The position numbers and the translations under genes are program-made. DNA of 64,000 nt from an uncultured Collinsella sp. GTDB lineage: Bacteria > Actinomycetota > Coriobacteriia > Coriobacteriales > Coriobacteriaceae. Location of the stretch: the NCBI GenBank assembly GCA_905197665.1, contig CAJJZP010000004.1, positions 95,814-159,813 of the forward strand, read 5' to 3'. The notes under the pieces are model-generated. The model did no database searches, was not told the origin of the DNA, and saw nothing but the letters and a program-made list of their open reading frames with translations. Below are positions 24,774 through 31,562 of the stretch, piece by piece (the first letter of the stretch is position 1; every line of letters starts with the position of its first letter).

Positions 24774-24916
24774 GAGCGTGGATTATCGGACATACGAGGG
24801 TGGATAATCTCCCACCTGGAGACTGAGCGTGGATAATCTGCCACTTTGGGCCCAGTGGCACGTCAAAAGCGGGAGATTATCCACGCTCGATTTCAAACGG
24901 GAGAACATCCACGCTC
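24774..24916. repeat. Cluster of five GAGCGTGGATAATCTCCC repeats
   Basis: Three plus-strand copies (24774, 24796, 24825) and two inverted copies (24871, 24899) of an 18-base unit, differing at a few positions. The unit is the same as the arms of the long palindrome at 6743-6810. The following 215 bases to the promoter hold a short open frame (25011-25217) with no ribosome site or recognisable family, which was not accepted as a gene. Confidence 0.8.
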
Positions 24917-25131
24917 GAATTTGCCAAGGAAGCCCGATCTCGACCTATATATAGGTGCAAATGAGTCGTTATCGAAGTAATAATCTGCAGGCTCACTCCA
25001 CTATGCCAAAGTGTTCCCTCGGGAAATGTTACCGCTATATGCAAATCCAGCGTCCTTCATATCCAAACTCAACAAAACCGCAGGTCACGGGGCTATAGAT
25101 ACGCCCGGCACCGTGTATTTAGAGGTTTTCG

Positions 25132-25161
25132 TTGACAGCCCCCAAGGTTGCATCGTATTAT
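25132..25161 (+). promoter_or_regulatory. Promoter of the tRNA-tuf cluster
   Basis: TTGACA and TATTAT spaced by 18 bases, about 60 bases upstream of tRNA-Tyr. This is a near-consensus housekeeping promoter, followed by a G-rich initially transcribed region. Confidence 0.7.
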
Positions 25162-25223
25162 CTTTTTCGTTCGCGGGGGCGGCGGTCCAAAAGACCAAAG
25201 GACCTGCGGATACTTGAACGATT

Positions 25224-25305
25224 GGGAGTTTGCCCGAGTGGTTAATGGGGACGGGCTGTAAACCCGTTGGCTCTGCCTACATAGGTTCGAATCCTATAGC
25301 TCCCA
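25224..25305 (+). tRNA. tRNA-Tyr (anticodon GTA)
   Basis: A class II tRNA with a long variable arm. Acceptor GGGAGTT pairs with AGCTCCC; the anticodon arm ACGGG-CTGTAAA-CCCGT gives GTA; the T arm is ATAGGTTCGAATCCTAT. CCA is not encoded (ACCC follows). Confidence 0.94.
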
Positions 25306-25315
25306 CCCGTCAAGT

Positions 25316-25391
25316 GCCTGTATAGCTCAGTCGGTAGAGCACTTCGTTGGTAACGAAGAGGTCACCAGTTCAAGTCTGGTTGCAGGCTCCA
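25316..25391 (+). tRNA. tRNA-Thr (anticodon GGT)
   Basis: Acceptor GCCTGTA pairs with TGCAGGC; the anticodon arm CTTCG-TTGGTAA-CGAAG gives GGT; CCA is encoded. It reads C-ending Thr codons, which dominate in this genome, and complements the TGT species at 22.2 kb. Confidence 0.94.
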
Positions 25392-25394
25392 TCC

Positions 25395-25471
25395 GGCGGT
25401 GTAGCTCAGTTGGTTAGAGCACACGGTTCATACCCGTGGCGTCACTGGTTCGAATCCAGTCACCGCTACCA
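25395..25471 (+). tRNA. tRNA-Met (anticodon CAT)
   Basis: Acceptor GGCGGTG pairs with CACCGCT; the anticodon arm CACGG-TTCATAC-CCGTG gives CAT; CCA is encoded. The acceptor starts with a normal G-U pair, and the anticodon stem lacks the three G-C pairs of the initiator, so it is likely the elongator. Confidence 0.9.
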
Positions 25472-25482
25472 TAGGTAACACG

Positions 25483-25513
25483 GTGGCTTCTCAATAGTAT
25501 GTTGAGAGGCCAC
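25483..25513 (+). promoter_or_regulatory. Hairpin in the tuf leader
   Basis: GTGGCTTCTCAA and TTGAGAGGCCAC form a 12-base stem (one T-G pair) with a 7-base loop, about 55 bases before tuf. There is no T-run immediately after it. It may separate tRNA processing from the tuf mRNA or stabilise the 5' end. Confidence 0.5.
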
Positions 25514-25567
25514 TATGGTATAAAGGCAAAGTCCCGTCCGGGGACGACCTGTTTAGAGGAGGGCTTT

Positions 25568-26758
25568 ATGGCCAAAGAGAAGTTTGAGCGCACTAAGCCG
25601 CATGTTAACATCGGCACCATTGGTCACGTCGACCACGGCAAGACCACGCTGACCGCCGCCATCACCAAGGTTCTCTCCGAGACCGAGGGCTGCAAGGCTG
25701 ACTTCACTGCGTTCGAGAACATCGACAAGGCTCCCGAGGAGCGCGAGCGCGGCATTACGATCTCCGTCTCCCACGTCGAGTACGAGACTGCTGCCCGTCA
25801 CTACGCTCACGTTGACTGCCCGGGCCACGCTGACTACGTCAAGAACATGATCTCCGGTGCTGCTCAGATGGACGGCGCTATCCTGGTCATCGCCGCTACC
25901 GACGGCCCCATGGCTCAGACTCGCGAGCACATCCTGCTCGCCCGTCAGGTCGGCGTTCCCTACATCGTCGTCTTCCTGAACAAGTGCGACATGGTCGACG
26001 ATGACGAGCTCATCGACCTCGTCGAGATGGAGACCCGTGAGCTCCTCTCCGAGTACGATTTCCCCGGCGACGACATCCCCGTCATCCGTGGTTCCGCTCT
26101 GGGCGCTCTCGAGGGCGACGCCAAGTGGATGGACGCCATTCGCGAGCTCATGAACGCTGTCGACGAGTACATCCCGACGCCTGCTCGTAACAACGACCTT
26201 CCGTTCCTGATGGCTGTTGAGGACGTTATGACCATCTCCGGCCGTGGTACCGTTGCTACCGGCCGTGTCGAGCGCGGTGAGCTCAAGCTCAACGAGCCCG
26301 TCGAGATCGTCGGCATCAAGGATACCCAGAACACCGTCGTTACCGGTATCGAGATGTTCCGTAAGTCCATGGACTTCTGCGAGGCTGGCGACAACGTCGG
26401 TCTGCTGCTCCGCGGCATCAAGCGCGAGGACATCGAGCGCGGCCAGGTTCTCTGCAAGCCCGGTTCGGTTACCCCGCACACCAAGTTCACCGGCGAGATC
26501 TACGTTCTGACCAAGGAGGAGGGCGGCCGTCACACCCCGTTCTTCGATGGTTATCGTCCTCAGTTCTACTTCCGTACCACCGACGTTACCGGTACGGTCA
26601 AGCTCCCCGAGGGCACCGAGATGGCTATGCCTGGTGACCACATCACCATCGAGGGCGACCTCATCCACCCGATCGCCATGGAGGAGGGCCTGCGCTTCGC
26701 TATCCGCGAGGGTGGCCACACCGTCGGTTCGGGCATCGTCTCCACGATCATTGAGTAA
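25568..26758 (+). CDS. tuf: Elongation factor Tu
   Basis: A 396-residue EF-Tu that delivers aminoacyl-tRNA to the ribosome. G1 is GHVDHGKT, the switch I region ends RGITIS, G3 is DCPGHADY, G4 NKCDM and G5 GSALGAL. Domains II and III are complete, ending SGIVSTIIE. AGGAGGG lies 5 bases before the ATG. Codon choice is strongly biased toward C/T-ending optimal codons, as expected for a very highly expressed gene. A strong terminator follows. Confidence 0.97.
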   Translation: MAKEKFERTKPHVNIGTIGHVDHGKTTLTAAITKVLSETEGCKADFTAFENIDKAPEERERGITISVSHVEYETAARHYAHVDCPGHADYVKNMISGAAQMDGAILVIAATDGPMAQTREHILLARQVGVPYIVVFLNKCDMVDDDELIDLVEMETRELLSEYDFPGDDIPVIRGSALGALEGDAKWMDAIRELMNAVDEYIPTPARNNDLPFLMAVEDVMTISGRGTVATGRVERGELKLNEPVEIVGIKDTQNTVVTGIEMFRKSMDFCEAGDNVGLLLRGIKREDIERGQVLCKPGSVTPHTKFTGEIYVLTKEEGGRHTPFFDGYRPQFYFRTTDVTGTVKLPEGTEMAMPGDHITIEGDLIHPIAMEEGLRFAIREGGHTVGSGIVSTIIE

Positions 26759-26785
26759 ATTAGCTCTTTGATATAGCTGACTTAG

Positions 26786-26821
26786 AGAACCCGGCACTTA
26801 TATGGGTGCCGGGTTCTTTTC
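26786..26821 (+). terminator. Intrinsic terminator after tuf
   Basis: AGAACCCGGCAC pairs with GTGCCGGGTTCT and is followed by TTTTCT. Confidence 0.9.
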
Positions 26822-26962
26822 TGCAATGGATATTGAGCCGTTGCTGGTGTCGAGAGGATCGATAATGGTCCTGGGTGCACCGTCGATTAGATCTCGCTGG
26901 CTTCATTGATGTGTTCCAAATATGAATGGATCCAGCGAGAACCAATTGACTCGAGGTTTTCA

Positions 26963-26990
26963 TTGACAGCACTTACATAGAGCTGATAAA
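26963..26990 (+). promoter_or_regulatory. Putative promoter of rpmG
   Basis: TTGACA and GATAAA spaced by 16 bases, about 48 bases before the rpmG start. Upstream, TCTCGCTGG and its complement (26891-26940) form a loose hairpin of unknown meaning. Confidence 0.6.
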
Positions 26991-27037
26991 GTAACAACTC
27001 GTGCCCGTACGGGGCTGAAATGAAAGGTTCAGGATAC

Positions 27038-27187
27038 ATGCGTACTCTAGTTACTCTTGCGTGCACTGAGTGCAAGCGCCGCAACTATACGACCACCAAG
27101 AACAAGGCGAACATGCCTGATCGTATGGAGATCAAGAAGTATTGCCCCTGGTGCCGTCACCACACGCTGCACAAAGAGACTCGCTAG
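27038..27187 (+). CDS. rpmG: 50S ribosomal protein L33
   Basis: A 49-residue L33 in the usual position upstream of secE-nusG. It has two zinc-ribbon pairs: Cys9-Cys12 (ACTEC) and Cys36-Cys39 (CPWC), so it is the zinc-containing form. The sequence MRTLVTLACTEC with a following RNYTTTKNK is characteristic. It begins at the ATG after AAAGGTTCAGGA; the ribosome site is modest. tRNA-Trp follows within 14 bases, so both are likely transcribed together. Confidence 0.92.
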   Translation: MRTLVTLACTECKRRNYTTTKNKANMPDRMEIKKYCPWCRHHTLHKETR

Positions 27188-27200
27188 TCTCTAGTCACAT

Positions 27201-27276
27201 ACGCCAGTAGTTCAATTGGTAGAGCATCGGTCTCCAAAACCGAGTGTTGAGGGTTCGAGTCCTTCCTGGCGTGCCA
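27201..27276 (+). tRNA. tRNA-Trp (anticodon CCA)
   Basis: Acceptor ACGCCAG pairs with CTGGCGT; the anticodon arm TCGGT-CTCCAAA-ACCGA gives CCA; GGTTCGAGTCC is the T loop; GCCA ends the gene. Its position between rpmG and secE is common in bacteria. Confidence 0.95.
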
Positions 27277-27285
27277 GTCATTATT

Positions 27286-27316
27286 CCGTAAGCTCCCATT
27301 TGGGGGCTTACGGTTT
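27286..27316 (+). terminator. Terminator between tRNA-Trp and secE
   Basis: CCGTAAGCTCCC pairs with GGGGGCTTACGG, followed by TTTAC. The short T tail suggests partial read-through into secE, for which no separate promoter is obvious. Confidence 0.6.
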
Positions 27317-27352
27317 ACTCATGTATAAGCGCATTGCGCGGAGGTAACCCAA

Positions 27353-27691
27353 ATGGCCAACAAGAAGAACAAGAAGAAGGCACAGCAGTCGGCGCCTGCC
27401 AACAACGCTGCCGCCAACTCCAAGGTTGAGGCCAAGAAGGCCGTTGCCAAGAAGAGCGAGAAGGCTGCGAAGTCTAAGAAGAACGAGAAGCCTGGTTTCT
27501 TCGCCCGCACCAAGAAGTATTTCGCTTCGGTCAAGTCTGAGATGAAGCGTGTCACGTGGCCTGACAAGAAGGAGCTCGTGAACTACTCGGTCGTCGTTTG
27601 CGCTTCTCTGGTCGTCGTCGGCGTCGTCATCGCTCTGCTCGATGCTGGCTTTGGCGAGGCTCTTGCTCTGTTCTCCGGATTGAGGGGCTAA
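27353..27691 (+). CDS. secE: Preprotein translocase subunit SecE
   Basis: A 112-residue SecE with one membrane helix (about residues 80-105). A Lys/Ala-rich cytoplasmic extension occupies residues 1-45, and the amphipathic helix carries the conserved VKSEMKRVTWPDKKEL motif. It stabilises SecY in the translocon. GGAGG lies about 8 bases before the ATG, and nusG follows after three bases. Confidence 0.93.
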   Translation: MANKKNKKKAQQSAPANNAAANSKVEAKKAVAKKSEKAAKSKKNEKPGFFARTKKYFASVKSEMKRVTWPDKKELVNYSVVVCASLVVVGVVIALLDAGFGEALALFSGLRG

Positions 27692-27694
27692 ACC

Positions 27695-28231
27695 ATGTCT
27701 AAGCGTTGGTACGTCGTTCACACTTACTCTGGATACGAGAACCGCGTTAAGTCCGATCTCGAGCATCGTATCGAGACCATGGGCATGCAGGACCGTATCT
27801 TTGATATCGAGATTCCTATGGAGCGCGTCACCGAGATCAAAGAGGGTGGCAAGCGCGAGACCAAGGATTCTAAGATCTTTCCGGGTTATGTCCTGGTTCG
27901 CATGGAGATGGATGACGATGCGTGGACGTGTGTTCGCAACACGCCCGGCGTCACCGGTTTCCTAGGCGGCAACGGCAAGCCCGCTCCGCTTTCCCGCGAC
28001 GAGTACAACAAGATGACTCGTCGTCCCGGTAAGGGCGATTCGCCCAAGCGCACCTCGGTTGATATTCAAGTCGGCACGTCCGTCCGCGTCACCGATGGCC
28101 CGCTTACCGACTTTGATGGCAAGGTCTCCGAGGTTAACACCGAGGCTGGCAAGCTCAAGGTCACGCTGATGATCTTTGGCCGCGAGACGCCGGTCGAGCT
28201 CGACTTTAACCAGGTCGCTGTCATCGCTTAA
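27695..28231 (+). CDS. nusG: Transcription termination/antitermination factor NusG
   Basis: A 178-residue NusG. The NGN domain begins KRWYVVHTYSGYENRV and includes FPGYVLVRMEMDDDAWTCVRNTPGVTGFLG. The KOW domain near residue 125 has VRVTDGPLTDFDGKVSEV. It links RNA polymerase to Rho or to the ribosome. The start codon follows the secE stop by three bases. About 120 bases without a gene separate it from rplK. Confidence 0.94.
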   Translation: MSKRWYVVHTYSGYENRVKSDLEHRIETMGMQDRIFDIEIPMERVTEIKEGGKRETKDSKIFPGYVLVRMEMDDDAWTCVRNTPGVTGFLGGNGKPAPLSRDEYNKMTRRPGKGDSPKRTSVDIQVGTSVRVTDGPLTDFDGKVSEVNTEAGKLKVTLMIFGRETPVELDFNQVAVIA

Positions 28232-28351
28232 GTTTTCGTCCGTTCGCGCGAGCGTGCTTCTTCTGTGACTGCTCATCTCAGGAGTGCTTCTAACACGTGC
28301 GTGCTTACGATATAGCAAGTACTTCACACTCGTGATTCGAAAGGAATGACC

Positions 28352-28780
28352 ATGGCTGAGAAGAAGGTTGCCAACGTCATTAAGCTCCAGATTCCTGCTG
28401 GTGCAGCTAACCCCGCTCCTCCCGTCGGCCCCGCTCTGGGCGCTGCTGGCGTGAACATCATGCAGTTCTGCCAGGCCTTTAACGCCGAGACGCAGGACAA
28501 GAAGGGCGACATCATCCCCGTTGAGATCTCTGTCTACGAGGATAAGTCCTTCTCCTTCATCACCAAGACCCCGCCGGCGGCTCACCTCATCAAGAAGGAG
28601 CTGAACCTCAAGTCTGGTTCCGCTAAGCCCCAGGCCGACAAGGTTGGTCAGCTCTCCCAGGAGCAGCTCACCAAGATCGCCGAGATCAAGATGCCGGACC
28701 TCAATGCCAACGACATTGACGCCGCTAAGAAGATCATCGCCGGTACCGCCCGTTCCATGGGCGTCACCATCGCTGAGTAG
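28352..28780 (+). CDS. rplK: 50S ribosomal protein L11
   Basis: A 142-residue L11 with the N-terminal proline-rich segment GAANPAPPVGPALG and the C-terminal RNA-binding domain ending GTARSMGVTIAE. Two in-frame ATGs are available; 28352 is chosen because GAAAGGA then has normal spacing, while the ATG at 28346 would touch the ribosome site. L11 forms the GTPase-associated centre with 23S rRNA. A GC hairpin (ACGGGTGCTCC ... GGGGCGCCCGT) follows the stop. Confidence 0.95.
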   Translation: MAEKKVANVIKLQIPAGAANPAPPVGPALGAAGVNIMQFCQAFNAETQDKKGDIIPVEISVYEDKSFSFITKTPPAAHLIKKELNLKSGSAKPQADKVGQLSQEQLTKIAEIKMPDLNANDIDAAKKIIAGTARSMGVTIAE

Positions 28781-28854
28781 CGATTTCTTATGGTAACGAC
28801 GGGTGCTCCGACCGGGGCGCCCGTTATATGTGTGCAATAGGGCACACGATACGA

Positions 28855-28884
28855 TGTGGGAGGGCTCACGCCCGTTTAACCACA
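28855..28884 (+). promoter_or_regulatory. Possible L1-binding leader hairpin
   Basis: TGTGG pairs with CCACA, enclosing GGGC-TCAC-GCCC, with the 3' arm running into the AGGAGGT ribosome site of rplA. L1 is known to repress its own mRNA by binding a leader that mimics its rRNA site, so this structure is a candidate. Identification is by position and shape only. Confidence 0.4.
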
Positions 28885-28897
28885 GGAGGTAATGCAC

Positions 28898-29605
28898 ATG
28901 GCTAAGCATGGTAAGAGCTATAACGCCGCTGCCGAGAAGATCGACCGCGCCACGCTCTACACCCCCCTTCAGGCTGCCAAGCTCATCAAGGAGCTCGACA
29001 CCGCCAAGTTCGACGAGACCGTCGAGGCCCACTTCCGTCTGGGCATCGATACTCGTAAGGCTGACCAGAACATCCGTGGTTCCATCTCCCTGCCTCACGG
29101 CACCGGCAAGACCGTTCGTGTTGCTGTCTTCGCCGAGGGCGAGAAGGCCCGCGAGGCCGAGGCTGCCGGCGCCGACATCATCGGTTCCGACGAGCTCGTC
29201 GCCCAGATCCAGAAGGGCGAGATCAACTTCGACGCCGCTATCGCTACGCCGAACATGATGGCCAAGGTTGGCCGCATCGGTAAGATCCTTGGTCCCCGTG
29301 GCCTCATGCCGAACCCCAAGCTCGGCACCGTGACCATGGACGTCGCCAAGATGGTCTCCGAGCTCAAGGCTGGCCGCGTTGAGTACCGCGCCGACCGTTA
29401 CGGCATCTGCCACGTGCCCCTGGGCAAGAAGTCCTTCTCTGAGCAGCAGCTCGTCGAGAACTACGCTGCCCTGTACACCGAGATCCTGCGTGTCAAGCCC
29501 TCTTCTGCTAAGGGCAAGTACGTCAAGTCCATCTCCGTGTCTTCCACCATGGGCCCTGGCGTCAAGGTCGATCCCGCTGTCCAGCGTGACTTCCTGGCTG
29601 AGTAA
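28898..29605 (+). CDS. rplA: 50S ribosomal protein L1
   Basis: A 235-residue L1. It includes HFRLGIDTRKADQNIRGS, the signature LGPRGLMPNPKLGT and a complete second domain, ending with the usual VSSTMGPGVKVD. AGGAGGT is 7 bases before the ATG at 28898; the ATG six bases earlier is too close. rplJ and rplL do not follow; the cluster ends here with a terminator. Confidence 0.95.
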   Translation: MAKHGKSYNAAAEKIDRATLYTPLQAAKLIKELDTAKFDETVEAHFRLGIDTRKADQNIRGSISLPHGTGKTVRVAVFAEGEKAREAEAAGADIIGSDELVAQIQKGEINFDAAIATPNMMAKVGRIGKILGPRGLMPNPKLGTVTMDVAKMVSELKAGRVEYRADRYGICHVPLGKKSFSEQQLVENYAALYTEILRVKPSSAKGKYVKSISVSSTMGPGVKVDPAVQRDFLAE

Positions 29606-29640
29606 CTGCTAGTTACTGCCTGAACAAAGCAAGCATTGCT

Positions 29641-29686
29641 AAAGAAACCCGGTTCTGCCTCGCGCGGGACGGGGTTTCTTGCTTTT
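29641..29686 (+). terminator. Terminator after rplA
   Basis: AAGAAACCC and GGGGTTTCTT enclose a GC-rich loop region, followed by GCTTTT. Confidence 0.7.
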
Positions 29687-29695
29687 GAGTCAACG

Positions 29696-29735
29696 AAACC
29701 ACCACGAAGGGGACAGGCACCCTTGTGGTGGTTTT
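29696..29735. repeat. ACCACCACGAAGG palindromic repeat, copy 1
   Basis: AAACCACCACGAAGG and CCTTGTGGTGGTTT flank a GGACAGGCA loop. Related copies lie at 31383-31442 and 33399-33458; 37081-37120 is a similar hairpin with CCGCCGC arms. All carry a GGACAGG/CCTGTCC-like core or similar loop. Confidence 0.7.
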
Positions 29736-29791
29736 ACTTGTGTTGTACTTTAGCGCGATGTAGTTCTACCCGAGGCCGAAGGGAGCCCAAC

Positions 29792-29851
29792 ATGTTTAAG
29801 AACACGCAACAGCTCCTAGGCCTAGCGCTACTAGATTGGATAGCGCGCTAG
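29792..29851 (+). CDS. leuL: Leucine leader peptide
   Basis: A 19-codon open frame (MFKNTQQLLGLALLDWIAR) with GGGAG 6 bases upstream. Five of its codons are leucine, arranged CTC CTA .. CTA .. CTA CTA; four are CTA, a codon rarely used elsewhere in the window. It lies upstream of leuA remnants and is followed by mutually exclusive stems and a terminator, the classic layout of amino-acid attenuation. Ribosome stalling at these codons under leucine shortage would allow read-through. The peptide itself probably has no other role. The leader frame is intact although the operon it controlled is broken. Confidence 0.8.
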   Translation: MFKNTQQLLGLALLDWIAR

Positions 29852-29940
29852 GGTTGTAATCTCGCTATAACGATTTGTTGTACCCGGGTGCGCTATCGTC
29901 TGCCGCTTTCAGGCGTGATGAGCGACACGGGTATTTTTCT
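29825..29940 (+). promoter_or_regulatory. Leucine attenuator (competing stems and terminator)
   Basis: Region 1 GCGCTA (29825-29830, inside the Leu codons) pairs with region 2 TAGCGC (29841-29846). Region 2 extended (29840-29848) can instead pair over nine positions with region 3 (29888-29896). Region 3 otherwise belongs to the terminator stem TACCCG ... CGGGTA (29881-29933), which is followed by TTTTTCT. Stalling on the Leu codons would hide region 1, free region 2 to hold region 3 and prevent the terminator from forming. Confidence 0.75.
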
Positions 29941-30004
29941 ATCTCTAGGCCTTCTCTCTCTCCTGAAAGCCATCTGTCATAAAACGGTCAATCAGGAGGA
30001 ACAT

Positions 30005-30575
30005 ATAAGCCGCAAAATCACAATCTTTGACGCCACCCTGTGCGACGGTGAGCAGTCGCCGGGCGCCAGCATGAATACCGAGGAAAAGCTCTTCATCGCC
30101 CGCCAGCTGGTGCGCATGAACGTGGACGTTATCGAGGCGGGCTTTCCCATCTCGAGTCCTGGTGACTTTCGCTCCGTACAGGAGATTGGCAAGATTGCGG
30201 GCGACCGATGCACGGTATGCGGCCTGACGCGCGCTGTCGACAGGGATATCGAAGTGGCTGCAGAGGCGCTCAAAACGGCCCAGAGGCCCCGTATCCATAC
30301 AGGGCTGGGTGTGAGCACCAGTCACCTGCGCGACAAGCTCCATATGACTGAGGAAAGGGCAATTGAGTGAGCGATCCATGCCGTCAAACATGCTCGCAAG
30401 TTCGTTGACGATGTTGAGTTTTATGCCGAGGATGCCGGCCGCTCCGATCAGGAGTTTCTGGTGCGCATTATCGAGGCGGCCGTAAAGGCCGGTGCCACGG
30501 TCGTGAACATCCCCGATACGATGGGCTACAACATGCCGTGGGACTTTGGCGCCCGCATCCGTGACCTGCGCGGGC
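30005..30575 (+). pseudogene. leuA: 2-isopropylmalate synthase remnant
   Basis: The frame encodes the N-terminal 190 or so residues of LeuA: KITIFDATLCDGEQSPG, FPISSPGDF, GLTRAVDRDIE, then after a stop VEFYAEDAGRSD and NIPDTMGYNMP. Several lesions are visible. AGGAGG is followed 5 bases later by ATA where ATG is expected. The catalytic DTTLRDGEQ motif reads ATLCDGEQ (CGC to TGC). An in-frame TGA at 30368 stands where CGA is expected. The coding match then ends abruptly and continues into leuB in another frame. All three point changes are C-to-T or G-to-A transitions. Confidence 0.85.
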
Positions 30576-31211
30576 GCTGCGGGTGCGGCCGGTCAGCGTG
30601 CGGTCGACGTGATGGAGTATCGCGAGTACGAGATTGAGCGCATTGCGCGCCAGGCATTTGAGGCGGCGCGCAAACGTCGCGGCAAGGTGACGAGCGTTGA
30701 TAAGCGCAACGTGCTGGAGACGAGCCGCATGTGGCGCGAGATCGTGCATCGCGTGCAAGACGAGGAGTACTCCGACGTGGAGCTTGAGGACCTGCTCGTC
30801 GACAACGCCGCCATGCAGCTCATCAGTCGACCGGCAGACTTTGACGTCGTGGTGACGGAGAACATGTTCGGCGACATCCTGTCCGATGAGGCGGCTCAGA
30901 TTACCGGATCGCTCGGTATGCTTGCCTCTGCCTCGCTGGATGATGGCGTATCGCTGTTTGGGCCGAGCGCTGGCAGCGCTCCTGACATCGCGGGGCTCGG
31001 CGTGGCCAATCCGCTGGCTCAAATCTTGTCGGTGGCGATGCTGCTGACCTACGCGCTCGACATGGGCGAGCAAGCCGCGTGGATCGAGAGCGCCGTGGCG
31101 CGCGTGCTCGACGAGGGCTGGCGCACCCGTGACATCGCCGATGTCAACACCCCGGCAGATAAGATCCTCGGCACCACGACGATGGGCGACAAGGTCGTCG
31201 CCGCGCTGTAG
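30576..31211 (+). pseudogene. leuB: 3-isopropylmalate dehydrogenase, 3' remnant
   Basis: About 205 C-terminal codons of LeuB are open: RAVDVMEYREYEIERIARQAF, GKVTSVDKRNVLETSRMWREIV, FDVVVTENMFGDILSDEAAQ and the NAD-binding GSAPDIAGLGVANP. The first 150 or so residues, with the start codon, are gone. The sequence joins leuA at about 30570-30590, so leuC, leuD and parts of both flanking genes were removed by a deletion. No ribosome site precedes an ATG in the remaining frame, so expression is unlikely. The remainder of the frame is well preserved, suggesting a recent event. Confidence 0.85.
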
Positions 31212-31221
31212 GCGATGCCGA

Positions 31222-31373
31222 TTCAAGCTGTCAAATATCCCAATCTGTAACATCTAAGGGGCAAAATTGTTCCTACCTGTTACAGATTGAGATTTTCGGC
31301 CGAGCATCCGTGGTCTGTCTCGATCTGTAACAGCTAACCGATTATTTGGGCCCTACCTGTTACAGATTGAGAC
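31222..31373. repeat. Second cluster of CTGTTACAGATTGAGA repeats
   Basis: Four units: inverted at 31237 and 31317, plus at 31277 and 31357. A truncated TTCAAGCTGT precedes the first unit, as if an internal part of one element was deleted. The family is the same as at 24566-24742. With the next repeat it fills the 350-base gap between the leuB remnant and the anti-sigma gene; no gene was seen there. Confidence 0.85.
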
Positions 31374-31382
31374 AAACCGTTG

Positions 31383-31442
31383 GGACAGGTCGGACGAGTC
31401 AGCAAAACCACCACAAAGGTGCCGGTCCCCTTCGTGGTGGTT
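31383..31442. repeat. 60-bp direct repeat, left copy
   Basis: A 60-base stretch beginning GGACAGGTCGGACGAGTCAG and ending in the ACCACCA ... TGGTGGT palindrome. It matches 33399-33458 at 57 of 60 positions in the same orientation. The two copies bracket the sigma/anti-sigma genes. Confidence 0.85.
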
Positions 31443-31562
31443 TTTAGCGCAACGAGGTGTTCCCAGCCGACCATACGGGCGGCCTTGCGCTCACGCTGCT
31501 CGATGACAGCGCATCTTTAGACGCGAAGTGCGGAACCGGGTGCATATACGAGCCGCGTAGCG

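Noticed and set aside
24566..24916. Possible CRISPR array
   Set aside because: Units occur in both orientations, spacing is irregular, copies are few and diverged, and no cas gene is present.
25011..25217. 68-residue open frame before tRNA-Tyr
   Set aside because: It overlaps the promoter of the tRNA cluster, lacks a ribosome site and shows no family features.
29918..30004. Second leucine-rich leader peptide (MSDTGIFLSLGLLSLL...)
   Set aside because: It has several Leu codons but lacks a good ribosome site, overlaps the terminator stem and has no stop before leuA, so the shorter upstream leader is preferred.
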